64,000 nt of DNA, from positions 42,240,331-42,304,330 of the forward strand of contig OY726563.1 of NCBI GenBank assembly GCA_963383645.1, in the 5' to 3' direction. This document shows, in pieces, positions 44,553 through 55,396 of the stretch. The notes beneath the pieces were generated by a model. That model was not told where the DNA came from and did not search any database. It saw only the letters and a list, made by a program, of their open reading frames with translations. The translations under genes and the position numbers were made by a program. The stretch comes from Muscardinus avellanarius. Taxonomy: Eukaryota > Chordata > Mammalia > Rodentia > Gliridae. The first letter of the stretch is position 1. Each line of letters starts with the position of its first letter.

Positions 44553-45950
44553 TAGCACAAGAGTTAGACAAATTTTAAGAAGGTGGCTGAGGTCAACTAT
44601 GTAGCACAAGTAGGTTCTTCTATAGTTAGAACTTTTGGAGATATGATTTCAGGCAGAAAACTACCACTAACATTTGAGAGAATTATAAAAGAAAGTGTCA
44701 CTCAATGCCTGTGATATTTATATGCATCATTTCATTAAATCCTGGCAACAAATATTTGTTAACTAAATGATTGTCAAACCAGGACACTTGAGAGTGACAT
44801 GCTAATCAAACGGAGTAGGCATAAACAGGGATTGCCACAGAGAAACCAGGACCTATGCAGCAGTTGGTATTATTTCCATTTAATACATGAGAAAAATGAG
44901 GTTTCTTGTCACATAGCTGGAAAGTGGTGGCAATAGGTCTTGAATACAACCATGGGTCTAAAACAAAGAGATCTCTACTTTTTTCTGAACACAAAGAGGT
45001 ATAAGTAAGTGGTTTGGGCAGATAGTTATCATAGAATTATGTAGGACAGAGGAAAAAGAGAGACTATGATTGGTGAGATCAGTTAGACGACTGAAAAAGA
45101 TTAGATAGAACATTAAAAGGCCTGCATATAAGATATATTGAGTTTGGAGATTTAAAGAAAGGGATAGATGTGAGACATACCACAAGGGAAAAAGTGACAG
45201 TGTTTGACTGCTGGCCAACTTTTGAGAAAGAAGAATAAGGATGATAGAAGATTTTGAATTATTTTAGTGAACATATTATGCTAACTAAAAGTAGCCCTTG
45301 TAATGTAGAAAGGCAATATGGGTTTTCATCAGCATCCTTGATTAGGGGAAAATCTGCTTCCTGGTTAAAATGATCTACTGACTTGTAATCATGAACAAAT
45401 TATTTAGCTCTTCTTTGCTCAAATTTACGACTTTTAAAATATAATGTTATCTGTCACTACAAAAGCCCCTGAACCTAGTGTAGATTGTCCCAAGGTTTTG
45501 AAGTTTGAGTGCTCATGCACAGTACTGTGCAACTGAATCCTAGTATTTAATATGCTCACCTTTTGCACCAGATTGCAAAACAGTCATCATACTATTAAGA
45601 ATAATGTTATCTCCTCCTCTGAACTGTTGCTTCTGTTACCACCTTTGACTTATAATGCCAGATGAATTGTTTACAAAAGCCAGCTTTGTAAACTTTTTCT
45701 AGTATTGTCTTAAACTGTTTTTTAAATTCTTTATCATGGTGTAACTTTTTTCTGTGTTTATCTTAGCTCCCCAGACACAATAGAAGGTACCCAAGGGATA
45801 GGAACATAGTTTATGGTCCCTTTACTGCTCCTAATGACTGAAATCGAGGCCCCCAGGAGGTATTTATGGATTTCATGTTACCAGTTTATATGGAACAATA
45901 AGAATTCTGTTTTGTGTGGGATATTCAGTTAATATGGTATCAAATATTAT
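44553..45950. other. Longest SINE-free stretch of the intron
   Basis: About 1.4 kb of AT-rich DNA with no SINE, recent L1, gene or RNA that I can recognise. It may include decayed MIR pieces (44,740, 44,870). Confidence 0.5.
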
Positions 45951-45952
45951 TG

Positions 45953-46159
45953 GGTTTTTTTTTTTGGTGGTACTGGGAGTGAAACCCACAGGCTCCGGGC
46001 TATATTCCCAGACCTATTTTATACTTTATTTGGAAACAGGGTCTCACTAACTTGCTGAGAGCCTCACTAAGCAGCTGAGGCTGGCTTCAAACCTGTGCAA
46101 TCCTCCTATCTCAGCCTCCCAAGCCCAGGGATTACAAGCGTGCGCCACCACACTCTGCT
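45953..46159 (-). mobile_element. Dimeric SINE
   Basis: GGTGGTACTGGGAGTGAAAC to GCGTGCGCCACCACACTC; TATTATTGGGTTTT and TATTATTAGGTTTT flank it. Confidence 0.9.
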
Positions 46160-46260
46160 CTATTATTAGGTTTTAGTAGCTTTGTTTTTGTATGGGCTCA
46201 CAATGGACCCATGGCACAGTTTTTTTCTCCAAGTGTCTGTTTGCCTCTCCCTTTAAATGA

Positions 46261-46349
46261 AAAAATAGGAACAATTCACAAATTTGCATGTCATGCTAAT
46301 CTTCTATGTGTGTTTCCAGTTTTAGTATATGTAGTACCCAAGTGAGTAT
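46261..46349 (-). pseudogene. RNU6: U6 snRNA pseudogene
   Basis: Reverse complement shows ACATATACTAAAA, then GGAAACAC, AGAAGATTAGCATG, GCAAATTTGTGAA and a 3' TATTTTT, all in U6 order. The middle stretch that normally follows GCATG (about 18 bases) is deleted, the 5' end is mutated, and the length is about 89 instead of 107. The deletion removes sequence needed in the spliceosome, so this is a dead retrocopy, common in mammalian introns. Confidence 0.8.
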
Positions 46350-46359
46350 TCTTTCAGTC

Positions 46360-46445
46360 TTTTTAAATTTGTACATTGTAATTATACATGATAGTGACAA
46401 GTCAGAGGGACATATATACATATAACATTATTTGGTCTGTTTCCT
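46360..46445 (-). mobile_element. L1 3' end fragment
   Basis: TTGTACATTGTAATTATACAT and AGTCAGAGGGACATATATAC (first read in part). Confidence 0.55.
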
Positions 46446-46477
46446 TCTCCAGTCTTTTTCTCTCAGTTTTTTTTTTT

Positions 46478-46654
46478 TGTTGTTGTTGTTCTGGAGATTG
46501 AACCTAGGAGCACTGTACCTTTGAGCTATACTTTCAGCCTTTTTTATTTTGAAACAGGCTCTTGCTAATTTGATGAGGCTGGTTTCAAATCTGCAATCCT
46601 TCTGTCTCAGTCTCTCAAGTACTGGGATTACAGGCATATACCATCACTCCTGAC
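46478..46654 (-). mobile_element. Dimeric SINE, diverged
   Basis: TCTGGAGATTGAACCTAGG to GCATATACCATCACTCC. Confidence 0.8.
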
Positions 46655-46814
46655 TTTTTTCAGTTTTTAAAACAAGAAGCTATATCTTTAGGTATACATT
46701 AATGTAGGTAATTTATCATTTCCTGTTTATGTTATTAGTTTTACCTTTATTATCATACATACTTAATAAATATTTTTAATCAAGTAAATAATAAATTTTT
46801 GCTTGGTATATTTG

Positions 46815-47680
46815 CTCTCTGTTACCGCTTCTAAATTACTGCAAACTTCATTGGTCAAAACAACACACATTTATTATCTCACATTTCCCATGGGTTGGGA
46901 GTCTGTCGTGGCTCAGCTGGGTTCTCAGCTGAGGGTTTTATAGGCTATAGTCAAGGTGTCGACAGGGTCTCTGGTCTCATTTTAGGCCCAGGGTCTGCTT
47001 CCAAGCTTATGTAGTTGTTGACAGAATTGAATTCTTTTGTAGGAATGAGGTCTTCAGATTTCAGAAGCCATCTGCACTTGTCAGTTGCTTGCCATGTGGC
47101 CCTCTCATAGGGAGTTCGAATCATAACAGCTGGCTTCTTCAAGGCCAGCAAGGGACAAAGTCTTTCACATAGCAAAAAGGAATCATTTATATGTGTGTGT
47201 GTATTAGTTATATGCACATTGATAAATCTATCTCTATATAGGCCTAATCTATCTATCATCTACCTCTCTATATAAGATATATATGAGCTGGGCGTTGTGT
47301 TAAATGCCTGTAATCCCAGTAGTTGAGAAGCTGAAACAGGAGGGTCGCAGGTTTGAGGCTAACACACGGTAACTTATGAGACCCTGTTTCCAAATACAAA
47401 ATATAAAAAGGGCTAGTGTGTAGCTCAGTGGCAGGCTACTGCCATGTTCTGTCTTCAGTATTACACAAAAGCCAATACAGACAGGTATTGGCACACACAC
47501 ACACACATACACACATGCACACACACACATTTCAATAAAGAGTGACATCCCATCACCCTTGCCATATTCTATTGGTTGAAACTTAGTCACAGGTCCAGCC
47601 CACACTCAGGGCAAGGAAAAGAACATTAGGAGGTGGACATTATTGGGGGTCACCTTATGATCTATCTGCTATATTTGCCA
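46815..47680 (-). mobile_element. Ancient LTR-like repeat, interrupted (probable)
   Basis: AAACAACACACATTTATTATC, TCAAGGTGTCGACAGGG, GGAGGTGGACATTATTGGGG resemble an old ERVL/MaLR-type LTR in reverse. A SINE (47,286-47,466) and (CA)n interrupt it. No viral coding sequence. Confidence 0.45.
47286..47466 (+). mobile_element. Dimeric SINE, diverged, with (CA)n
   Basis: GAGCTGGGCGTTGTGTTAAA to TTCTGTCTTCAGTATTAC; (CA)n to 47,530. Confidence 0.8.
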
Positions 47681-47817
47681 TAGATCTGAATCAGGCTAAT
47701 TAAAGATTTTTCAATTTGCTATTTATCTGTTACTGAATACTCACTTAATAAGACTGCTTTGACAGCTGTGATCCAGTGAGAAGCAACATTCGGTACTTTG
47801 CCTATAATCATTTGTTA

Positions 47818-48020
47818 TAGCCAGTGTGGTTGAACATGCTGTAATCCTAGTGTTTGGGAGGCTGTGAGAGGAGGATCACAGGTTTGAGACCAGCTTCAGC
47901 AATTTATTAAGTCTATCAATAACCTAGCAAGACCCAATTTCAAAAATAAAAAAATAAAAAAAACTGGGGATGTAGCTGGGAGGTAGAATGCTCCTGGGTT
48001 ACTTCCTTGTACCACACACA
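47818..48020 (+). mobile_element. Dimeric SINE
   Basis: TAGCCAGTGTGGTTGAACAT to GGGTTACTTCCTTGTACCAC. Confidence 0.8.
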
Positions 48021-48024
48021 CGCT

Positions 48025-48615
48025 AAATCAATCATTGTGTGGGGCCTCCTGCTGAGACCAAGAGAACCGGAGCATGGAGTGTTGAGGATGATAATTTTAG
48101 TTTGGGAGCCTATCACATATCCAAGTAGAGATGTTCATCTCCCCTGGGTCTGGGGTTGAGGAGAGGGTCTGGGCTGGAATAAAATTGGGGAATCTTTAGT
48201 GTATAGATAGTAAGTGGTGGTTATGGTATGGGTATAATTTGAGAGGCAAAGGATGCCAAAGGTTGAAAATCAAGGGGAAATCCAGGTCCTCTTTCTGAGG
48301 GATTCCCCTGACCTCCTAAAAGTGAAAAAGGAAACAAACATGTTATCCAGCCTTAGAGAGAAAGTTGTATTATTTTTATCTGTTTTGGCCTTCATCACCA
48401 TCTCTTTCTATTCCTGATACTACTTATCTAATTATTCCTTGTTTCTTCTGGTATCTTTTTCTTTTCCCTAAGCCCATTCACTAGATTATCTATAAACATG
48501 TCTAGGTTTCCCTTTGTTGTGCCTTCTAGCTATTAATACCTATTTGGCTAGTCACTTAGCCATTATAGGCTTCCATTTTCTCAAAGATTCAAGGGTGTGA
48601 GGTAGGAAGAAGGTT
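48025..48615. other. Non-coding stretch, no gene seen
   Basis: Possible decayed L2/MIR pieces; nothing certain. Confidence 0.35.
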
Positions 48616-48619
48616 ATAA

Positions 48620-48758
48620 TTTTTTGTGATATTGGGGGTTGAACCCAGAATCATTCTACCTCTGAACTCCACCCAAGCCTTGTTTTTTCATTTTCAAACA
48701 GGATTTCACCAAGTTGCCGAGGCTAACCTTAAACCTGTCTCGTGCCACCATGCCCAGC
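48620..48758 (-). mobile_element. SINE, internally deleted
   Basis: GTGATATTGGGGGTTGAACC to GTGCCACCATGCCCAGC. Confidence 0.8.
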
Positions 48759-48759
48759 A

Positions 48760-49500
48760 GTTATGATTTTTAAGAAGCCTGTTTCAGACCCAAATTCGGT
48801 GCCATCAACTTATTTCTCTCACTTTTCCTGGTGTGATTATTTTTACTATTCAGTTCCCTTTTGAAATTCCCTTCCCTCAGCCACAGCATTGTGTATTCTC
48901 CTAGTTCTCTTTCTGTCAGCCTCTCCTGCTCCTTTCCCATTGCCTTTGCTCCTCCTCCCATTTATGTCTACACTCAATAGTGTCAAATTCTTTGTCTTTT
49001 CTCTCATTATTTTCTCTGCGTCTGAGACTTCATCTACTCACTTCAAAGTTATATGTAAACGCGTAGAGTGAAAAGTGAAAATTCCCCTCTGATGTCCTCC
49101 TCCTCCGAGGTAACCATCTTTGTAGGTTGGTGTGTGTGCTTTCCTCCAGTTGTTCAGTCCCATGTATATACATAGAGCTGTCAACTCTAGCTCTCAGAGT
49201 GGCAAGCAGGGTACCCTTACTTGACTATTCTATCAGCATGTCAGATCAGCTCATTTAGTGCTTGGGAATGTAGTTGATGTGGTACTTTCTAGGGTTCTTC
49301 TGTTCTGTGGTTCATTCATGCCTGATAATTATTTCTTTTTGTGTCCCCATTAGTTGAAGAACAGATAATTTTTATGTGTATGTTTAATCCTGTTATCTTC
49401 TGGTTGATAAGCTTTCATTTGTGCTCATTCCCAATTTGCTGATACGCATAAGATTAAAGGAAGGAGAACAAGCCTCTCAAAACTTTAGATGAACAGGTGG
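48760..49500. other. Non-coding stretch, no gene seen
   Basis: Pyrimidine-rich at 48,800-49,030, possibly decayed L2. No gene. Confidence 0.35.
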
Positions 49501-49501
49501 T

Positions 49502-49710
49502 CAGCCAGATATAGTGGTACATGACTATAATTAATTCCACTGCTTGGGAGGAAAAGCTAGGAGTATCACAGATTCGAGTCCAGCCTTAGCAACTTAGTGA
49601 GATTACCAGCAATGTAGTGAGACTCCATTTCAAAAAAAGTGAAGATGGGTGTGTTTCATGGAGGTAGAATGCCCCTGATTTCAATTCCTAGTAATATAAA
49701 AAGAAAAGAA
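49502..49710 (+). mobile_element. Dimeric SINE, diverged
   Basis: AGCCAGATATAGTGGTACAT to TTTCAATTCCTAGTAATAT. Confidence 0.75.
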
Positions 49711-49714
49711 AAAG

Positions 49715-50139
49715 TGGTAATAAGGCCGGGTCATTGGGAACCAGAATGTATGGGAAGTTTGGTGGGGAAAACTTTAGTCAGTGAATTAATGCCAGGATAC
49801 TCACATTATAAAAGTACCTCATGGTCTCTGAAAGTTAAATAGCTTAATCCCAGATATTAGCTACCAAATCACCATTTGTGTGAAAACACTATTTTGCATC
49901 TGCAAAAGATGCATGATAAACCCTGTAGCATCATGGGTCATTTTGCAAGAGTACATTCCACTATATGTGTGTAAAATGCAAATTAACTGGAAAGGGTATG
50001 CTTTTTGAGAAACCGGATTGCCAGTGAGAGTTGATCACGGTGTGTCATTTTAATGAGACCGTGTCATAAACAGTGACACGCTGAAAATTGCAGGCGTTGG
50101 TATAAGCTCAATTCCAAAGAATTGTAGGGTAGCCAGAGT
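49715..50139. other. Unique intronic stretch
   Basis: No repeat, gene or RNA recognised. Confidence 0.4.
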
Positions 50140-50360
50140 AGTCGTTCTCAACCCAGGGTAGCTTTCCCTCTGGGGACATTCACCAATGTCTGGAAGTGGT
50201 TTGGGCTGTCATAGATGTGAGGAGGTGTTACTAGCACGTAGTGAGAAGAGGCCACAGAGACTGCTAAATATTGTACAATACATAGGCCAGCCCCCTGCAA
50301 CAAAGAATTATCTGACCTAAGATGTCACCGCTGATTAATTTGAAGAATCCAGATCTGGGG
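50140..50360 (+). mobile_element. MER5A DNA transposon relic (hAT-Charlie)
   Basis: GTTCTCAACCCAGGGTAGC, GGGGACATTCACCAATGTCTGG, TGCTAAATATTGTACAATAC, CAACAAAGAATTATCTGACC follow MER5A in order (second phrase read in part). Confidence 0.8.
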
Positions 50361-50364
50361 AATT

Positions 50365-51275
50365 TGGAGATTTGTGGCTGTAACCATTGATGCCCCGTTG
50401 TATTTACACCGATATTCTGTAATTCTTAACCTTGCTGCCTGGTTGAAAACTGGAGGATATGATGATTTCTTGAATCTCAGTGACAGTAGCAGAAATATTG
50501 GATTTATTTGCTTTTCTAAGTATTCTAGCTGTTTTAATATTAAAGTAAATTATCCCCAAACTTGTTTTTCCCCAAAGGGAACTTGCCAGAACACTTAGAG
50601 AAACAAGAATGCTAAGCTTGATACAATTTTATCTTGAGAAATTCTTTATTTTAATACTTGGGATTACCTTATCTTAAACTGAGATACAACCCAAGGGCAA
50701 AATCAGGTTCCTTGATTCCTAGCCTGTTGTTTCAAATATTTGATTATGACTTTTACAGCTTATTTTTTCTGCTTTGAGTCTCCTAAAGAGCATAATCAAG
50801 TATTTGACAAAAGATGGGATGGTTTTACATGGTGGGCATTTTGTAAATTGATTAAAGGATATTTAATCTTACCTGTAATATTTTTAAAAGCACCAAAACC
50901 AACTGAAAATAATGCAGAGTAAAAAAAAGGTTATATTTTTTGCACCCATCGACATGGATAAAATATTATAGCAAGTGGGGCCAGAGCTTAAAGGAAGTGG
51001 TAGGGTAAAAAGACTATTAGCATAACACAGCTGGATGGCATTTCTCTAAGCTACCATTTTGAAGAATGTTGCCATTTGGACCAAGTCCCAAACTCCATTT
51101 GGCCAGCAGTTTGGAATTTTAAATGGGTAAAAAATATGATTTTCCATCCCTCCCAGCTTCCTTGCCTGGTTTAATAGACAACTATTTAAAAGACAGAAAA
51201 TAGAACCAGCATTGATTTCTTTACAAACTTGGGAAATATACCTTTTTTTTTTAGCTCAGTCTTTTCATAAGTGGA
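50365..51275. other. Unique intronic stretch
   Basis: About 0.9 kb without SINEs. Short open frames (60-75 codons) have no recognisable domains. Confidence 0.4.
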
Positions 51276-51279
51276 TGGT

Positions 51280-51450
51280 GATCATGGCAGTTAATATTTA
51301 TTAAGGCCTTATAGTTTGCTGAGTACTTTTATAAACCCTTTACACATATTGCATTATTAAACTTCAATCCAGCTCTATAAGGCAAATATTATTTCCTTTT
51401 GAAAAGCAAGGAAACTGAGGTAAAGAGAAATTCAGCATATAGCATTTGTA
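51280..51450 (+). mobile_element. MIR relic
   Basis: TTAATATTTATTAAGGCC, GAGTACTTTTATAAACCC, AAGCAAGGAAACTGAGGTAA. Confidence 0.65.
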
Positions 51451-51545
51451 GCTAATAAGTATTGCCTAGTATGAATTGAGATATTGTATAAATGTAAAAT
51501 GCATATTGGATTTCAAAGACTTAGAATGGTTTAAAAAATGTAAAA

Positions 51546-52052
51546 TAATCCTGGTGTGGTGGCGCATGCTTGTAGTCCCAGTACCTGGGAGGCCAAGACA
51601 GGAAAATGGAGTGTTCCCAGCCAGCCTCAGCTACTTAGTGAGGCCCTTGGCAACTTAGTGAGACCCTGTTTCAAAATAAAGACTTAAAATAAGGATGGGA
51701 ATGTAGCCCGGAGGTAGAATGCCCCCGAGTTCAATCCCTGGTACTGCAAACAAAAAAATGTAAAATAGCTAGGTGTGGTGGCACATGCTTATAATCTCAG
51801 TACATGGGAGACAGAGACTGGAGGATCACAGGTTTGCAGCCAGTCTAGGCTTCTTAGTGAGGCCCTTTGCAACTTAGTGAGACTGTGTTTCAAAATAAAA
51901 GAATAAAAAGTAGGGCTGGGGGTATAGCTTGGTGGTAGATTGCCCCTGGGTTCAATCCCCAGTGTTACACACACACATACACACACACTGTGTATGCCTG
52001 GGAAAGTAATTCATTGGTAGAGTACCGCTGGATTCCATCCCCAGTATCACAC
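51546..52052 (+). mobile_element. Two dimeric SINEs and an ID-like piece
   Basis: 51,546-51,747, 51,767-51,971 and a lone tail 51,989-52,052 (GGGAAAGTAATTCATTGGTA). Confidence 0.85.
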
Positions 52053-52578
52053 ATGAAACAATGTAAAATATGTCAATGATTTTTTACATTGGTTACATGT
52101 TGAAACGAGAATATTTCAGAAATATTATGTTGAATAAAAGATAGTCTTAAATGTTACTTTACCTGTTTCTTTTTGCTTTTCTTAATGTGGCTTCTAGAAA
52201 ATTTAAAAATCACATATGTGGCTTGTAGTTTTTATACTTCTGTTGGACAATATTGCTCTAGTGTATTACCAAGGTGGCTCCTGGAAGTGGGCAAAATCTC
52301 CCCCTCATATCACATGCATGAAACTAAAAGCTGGGAAGCACAAAATTTAAATAACTGGGCTAAACTTTGCTGTAGTAGCCATTAAGTCTCCAAGGTGAAC
52401 ATTAGGCCTATCTGTAGTGACTATTATCAAGTAGTGAGGCACAGAAAAAAAATTAAACTTAGAAACATACTAGAGTCTTAGTCATATATATATATATATA
52501 ATGTATATATTATATATACACAAACTGTAAGACTGTGTTGATATTGTGGCACCTGTAAAATTATGGACTTAAATCTTT
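52053..52578. other. Non-coding stretch before the chimeric L1
   Basis: AT-rich with (AT)n at 52,485-52,520; no gene. Confidence 0.4.
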
Positions 52579-52594
52579 CCATTAAGGAATTTAT
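52579..52594. repeat. Target-site duplication, left copy, of the chimeric L1
   Basis: CCATTAAGGAATTTAT, identical over 16 bases to 55,397-55,412. It is followed by a T/A-rich tail, the poly(A) of a - strand insertion. Confidence 0.85.
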
Positions 52595-52790
52595 TTATTT
52601 ATTTATTTTTAATTTTTTTAAAATTTGTTTTTTTTTAAATTTTATTTTATTGGTGCACTGTATTCATACATCATAGTGGGATACAAACTTTTGTAGACAT
52701 ACATGCACACATCGCCCAGTCAGCCCCCACCCGATCCCCACCCCATTCTCTCCCCATCCCTCCCTCCCATGCTTGGCTTAGTGGTTGACA
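52595..52790 (-). mobile_element. Young L1 3' end and A-rich tail of the chimeric insertion
   Basis: TTTATTGGTGCACTGTATTC, ATACATGCACACATCGCCC and a CCCTCCC-rich stretch are shared with L1 3' ends at 4,860, 17,204 and 43,690. The homology stops near 52,790, just past GGCTTAGTGGTTGAC. Confidence 0.75.
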
Positions 52791-52974
52791 TCTAGTATTA
52801 TAGCAATTTATCCAAAATTAAAAATGATAATCTCACATAACAGTTTCATTTGTCTGATACCAAGCTTTTGATGACTTAAAGATAACATTTCAATATTTCT
52901 TTTTGCTTTCTTTCTTACCAGAGAATATTTTTTTTCTTTTTTTTAGGTGAAACTATCATATATTTATTTTTCAG

Positions 52975-53680
52975 AAAAAAATCTATCCTGATATGGAATA
53001 TGGACTCTAGATACCCAAAACAATCTCGAAGCAAAAACAAAGCTAGAAGATGTATATTTTCTGATTTCAAACCATATAAAGCTACAATAATTGAAACAGT
53101 GTAGTACTGTTCTAAAGGCAGATATATAGACCATTGGAGTTAAATAAAAGCCTAGAGCTAACTTCTTCCCTATATTGTCAAGTTATTTTTGACAAGGTTT
53201 CCACGAAGATTTGGTGGTGGAAATAATAATCTTTTAACTAAATATTGTTGAAAAATAATAATTACATGGAAAAGAATAAAATTGGACCCTTACCTAATCC
53301 CACATACAAGTATTAACTCAAACTAGATAAAAGACCTAAATATAAATCTTAAGACTATAAACTTTTAGGAGAAAATCTGGGTCATAAAACCTCACAACAT
53401 TGAAATTGGCAGTGATTTCTTGGATATGATTTCAATGGCACAGGCAACAGAAGAGTATACAAACTCCCTAAAAAATAAAAGAAAATATTGTATATCCAAA
53501 GACAATGTAAACAGAGTTAACAGTTACTAATAGAATGGGATAAAATATTTCCAAATGCTATATCTGAAGGTATATTAATATTCCAACTAGAAATCCTAAA
53601 AATTAACAACAATAAAGGCAAACAATACAATTTAGAGATAGGTAAAAGACTAACATAAATAATGAATCTCCACAGATAAC
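52975..53680 (+). mobile_element. Ancient L1 (L1M) ORF2/3' segment, inside the chimeric insertion
   Basis: On the + strand, opposite to the surrounding L1, the sequence follows the old mammalian L1 3' region: GAAACAGTGTAGTACTG, ATATAGACCATTGGA, TTTTTGACAAGG, TTGGACCCTTACCT, TTAACTCAAACTAGAT, GACCTAAATATAAATC. It is full of stops. It ends within about 10 bases of the ORF1 stop codon. Being inside the duplications, it entered together with the young L1. Confidence 0.75.
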
Positions 53681-53685
53681 CAATC

Positions 53686-54675
53686 TTAGTTGTCTGTTGG
53701 ATGGAAACTCTTGTTTCTCTGGTTCTGGTGAGTGTTACCTATTTCTTCTTTGTAGTTAATCTCTTTGAGTATTTTCTCTAGCGCTGGTTTTGAAGACATA
53801 AATTCCTTCAGTTTCTGTTTGTCATGGAAGCTTCTTATTTCTCCATCTAATTTGATAGAAAGTTTTGCTGGATAGGAAATTTTTGGCTGGAAGTTGTTTT
53901 CTTTCAGAGTTTGGAATATGTTACTCCAAGCCCTTCTGGCTCTCATGACTTGGTTTGGGAAGTCTGGAGTGATTCTAATTGTTTTGCCTCTGAATGTCAC
54001 TTGGCCCTTTGTTTTTGTTGCCTTTAAGATTCTCTGCTTGGCTTCCACATTGGTCATTTTGACAATTATGTGGCGTGGGGATCCTCTTCTCGGATCCTGT
54101 CTAAAGGGAGTTCTATAAGTTTCCTGGATCTGTGTATCAACCTCTTGCTCTATATTTGGAAAATTTTCTGCTATTACTTCCTTGAAGAGATTGTTGATCC
54201 CTTTGGTATCACTTTCTTTTCCCTCCTCTATTCCAATTATTCTTAGGTTAGCTCTCTTAAGATGGGCCCATATTTCTTCAATGTCAGATTCCTGCTGTTG
54301 GATATCTTTTTCTAGATTAGAAACTATGCATTCATTTTTGGATTGCTCATCTTCTAAGAGCGAGATTCTGTTCTCCATGTGGTCTAATCGGTTGTTTGTG
54401 CTTTGAATTGAGGCCTTTACTTCATTAATTGCATCCTTTATCTCTTTTTGGCTCTCTCTGAGTTCTTTTCGAAGCACCTCTATTATTTCTACAGTTATTT
54501 TCCTGATTTGATCTTCTAGAAATCTCTGATTTTCTGTTTTATCAGGTTCTGATGTTGTGGGGTTGTGCACATTCATTACTTCAGTGTTATTCCTCTTTCC
54601 CATGATTTCGGAGGTTTGTGCCTTCTCTGGGTTCTTCCCTTGGGTCACTATGGCTTCACTTAAGGTGCTCTGCAT
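53686..54675 (-). CDS. L1 ORF1 protein, intact 329-residue frame
   Basis: ORF1p is the trimeric nucleic-acid chaperone that coats L1 RNA in cytoplasmic particles. The frame is open from ATG to TAA with no break, close to the usual 330-370 residues. Residues about 50-135 form a charged heptad coiled coil (LEDQIRKITVEII, IQSTNNRLDHMENRISLLED). An RRM-like core follows (LRIIGIEEG at about 143-151, HIIVKM near 202), then the C-terminal domain with QVTFRGKTIRITPDF, ARRAWSNIF, FQPKISYPAKLSIKLDGEI and FHDKQKLKEF. All these are standard L1 ORF1 blocks. The N-terminal region before the coil is variable, as in other L1s. It is a transposon gene, not a host gene. An undamaged frame shows the source was recent. 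No ORF2 follows. Confidence 0.9.
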   Translation of the reverse strand: MQSTLSEAIVTQGKNPEKAQTSEIMGKRNNTEVMNVHNPTTSEPDKTENQRFLEDQIRKITVEIIEVLRKELRESQKEIKDAINEVKASIQSTNNRLDHMENRISLLEDEQSKNECIVSNLEKDIQQQESDIEEIWAHLKRANLRIIGIEEGKESDTKGINNLFKEVIAENFPNIEQEVDTQIQETYRTPFRQDPRRGSPRHIIVKMTNVEAKQRILKATKTKGQVTFRGKTIRITPDFPNQVMRARRAWSNIFQTLKENNFQPKISYPAKLSIKLDGEIRSFHDKQKLKEFMSSKPALEKILKEINYKEEIGNTHQNQRNKSFHPTDN

Positions 54676-55396
54676 CTCGAGTCTGTATTATCTCAGACCC
54701 TACTACTCCTTTACTGGGTTGTATCACAGAGTCTCCGACCCAGGGAGTCGATAGAGGCTGCTTTAACCTATGGGGGGTGCCAGGTTGCACGCTCTCCTAT
54801 GGTGTGATATCTCTGCCACCACCACTCCCTCACTGGGTCAAGTCCCAGGAGGCACAATACTGGGATTTCTCCTCTGTGGCCCGCAATTTGACTCACTGTT
54901 CTTGAGTACGTAGATGTAGCTGTACTGGACTCGGTGAAATCACTGCTGCTGCCGCCGCCGGTGGCAATATGGCGCCTCTGCCACGCCCTCGGCCATGAGG
55001 CTGGCGTATTTTTTCTTCTCTGGTTTTGATTTCCACTCTGAATCCCTGCAGCGTGTGCTGAGCTCAGCCACTGGGAGCTTTAAATGCTGTCTGCGCCGAA
55101 AGATCCCGCCTGGCTGTTCCGCATCGGCTCACCTCGGCTTGCTGTAGCCGTCCGCTGAGTTCGCCGCTGCCGCCGGCAGTATGGCGCTGCTGCCGCGTCC
55201 TCGGGCGCGTGTGTCTCCTCTGTGGCCCTGAGCTCTGTTCTCAGTCCGCTTTCTCTCTGGAGCCTGGTGGTTTTTTTGTATTTCTGGTGATGGTGTTTTC
55301 TGGCTATGAAAGGCGCTCTTTTTGTGGTAATGGAGATTGGTTGTTAGCGGGACTCTTAAGCCCCGCTTTTCTCGGTCGCCATCTTCCCGGAAGTTC
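54676..55396 (-). promoter_or_regulatory. L1 5' UTR / internal promoter with two related repeats
   Basis: On the - strand it begins with GGAAGATGGCGACC (55,390-55,377), a YY1-type AAGATGGCG site at the position where L1 promoters usually carry one. Two GC-rich blocks about 213 bases apart (near 55,145-55,205 and 54,935-54,995) share a GCAGTATGGCGCT/GCAATATGGCGCC core flanked by GCCGCC runs. This resembles the tandem promoter monomers of rodent L1s. Outside the CLCN5 island this is the most CpG-rich place in the window. Confidence 0.7.

Larger units (their letters stand above)
52595..55396 (-). mobile_element. L1-type insertion lacking ORF2, chimeric interior
   Basis: The unit lies between two perfect 16-bp duplications. 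In its own orientation it contains a 5' UTR (55,396-54,676), ORF1 (54,675-53,686), about 700 bases of an ancient L1 in opposite orientation (to about 52,975), about 185 bases of unplaced sequence, the young L1 3' end (about 52,790-52,650) and a degenerate A-rich tail. The plus-strand sequence at the right duplication, TTTAT/AATC, resembles the L1 endonuclease site TTTT/AA. ORF2 (endonuclease and reverse transcriptase) is absent, so the copy could move only in trans. It lies antisense to CLCN5 in an intron, the orientation L1 usually keeps in genes. Confidence 0.8.

Noticed and set aside
46815..47680. Possible endogenous retrovirus with genes
   Set aside because: Only LTR-like phrases; no gag, pol or env sequence is visible.
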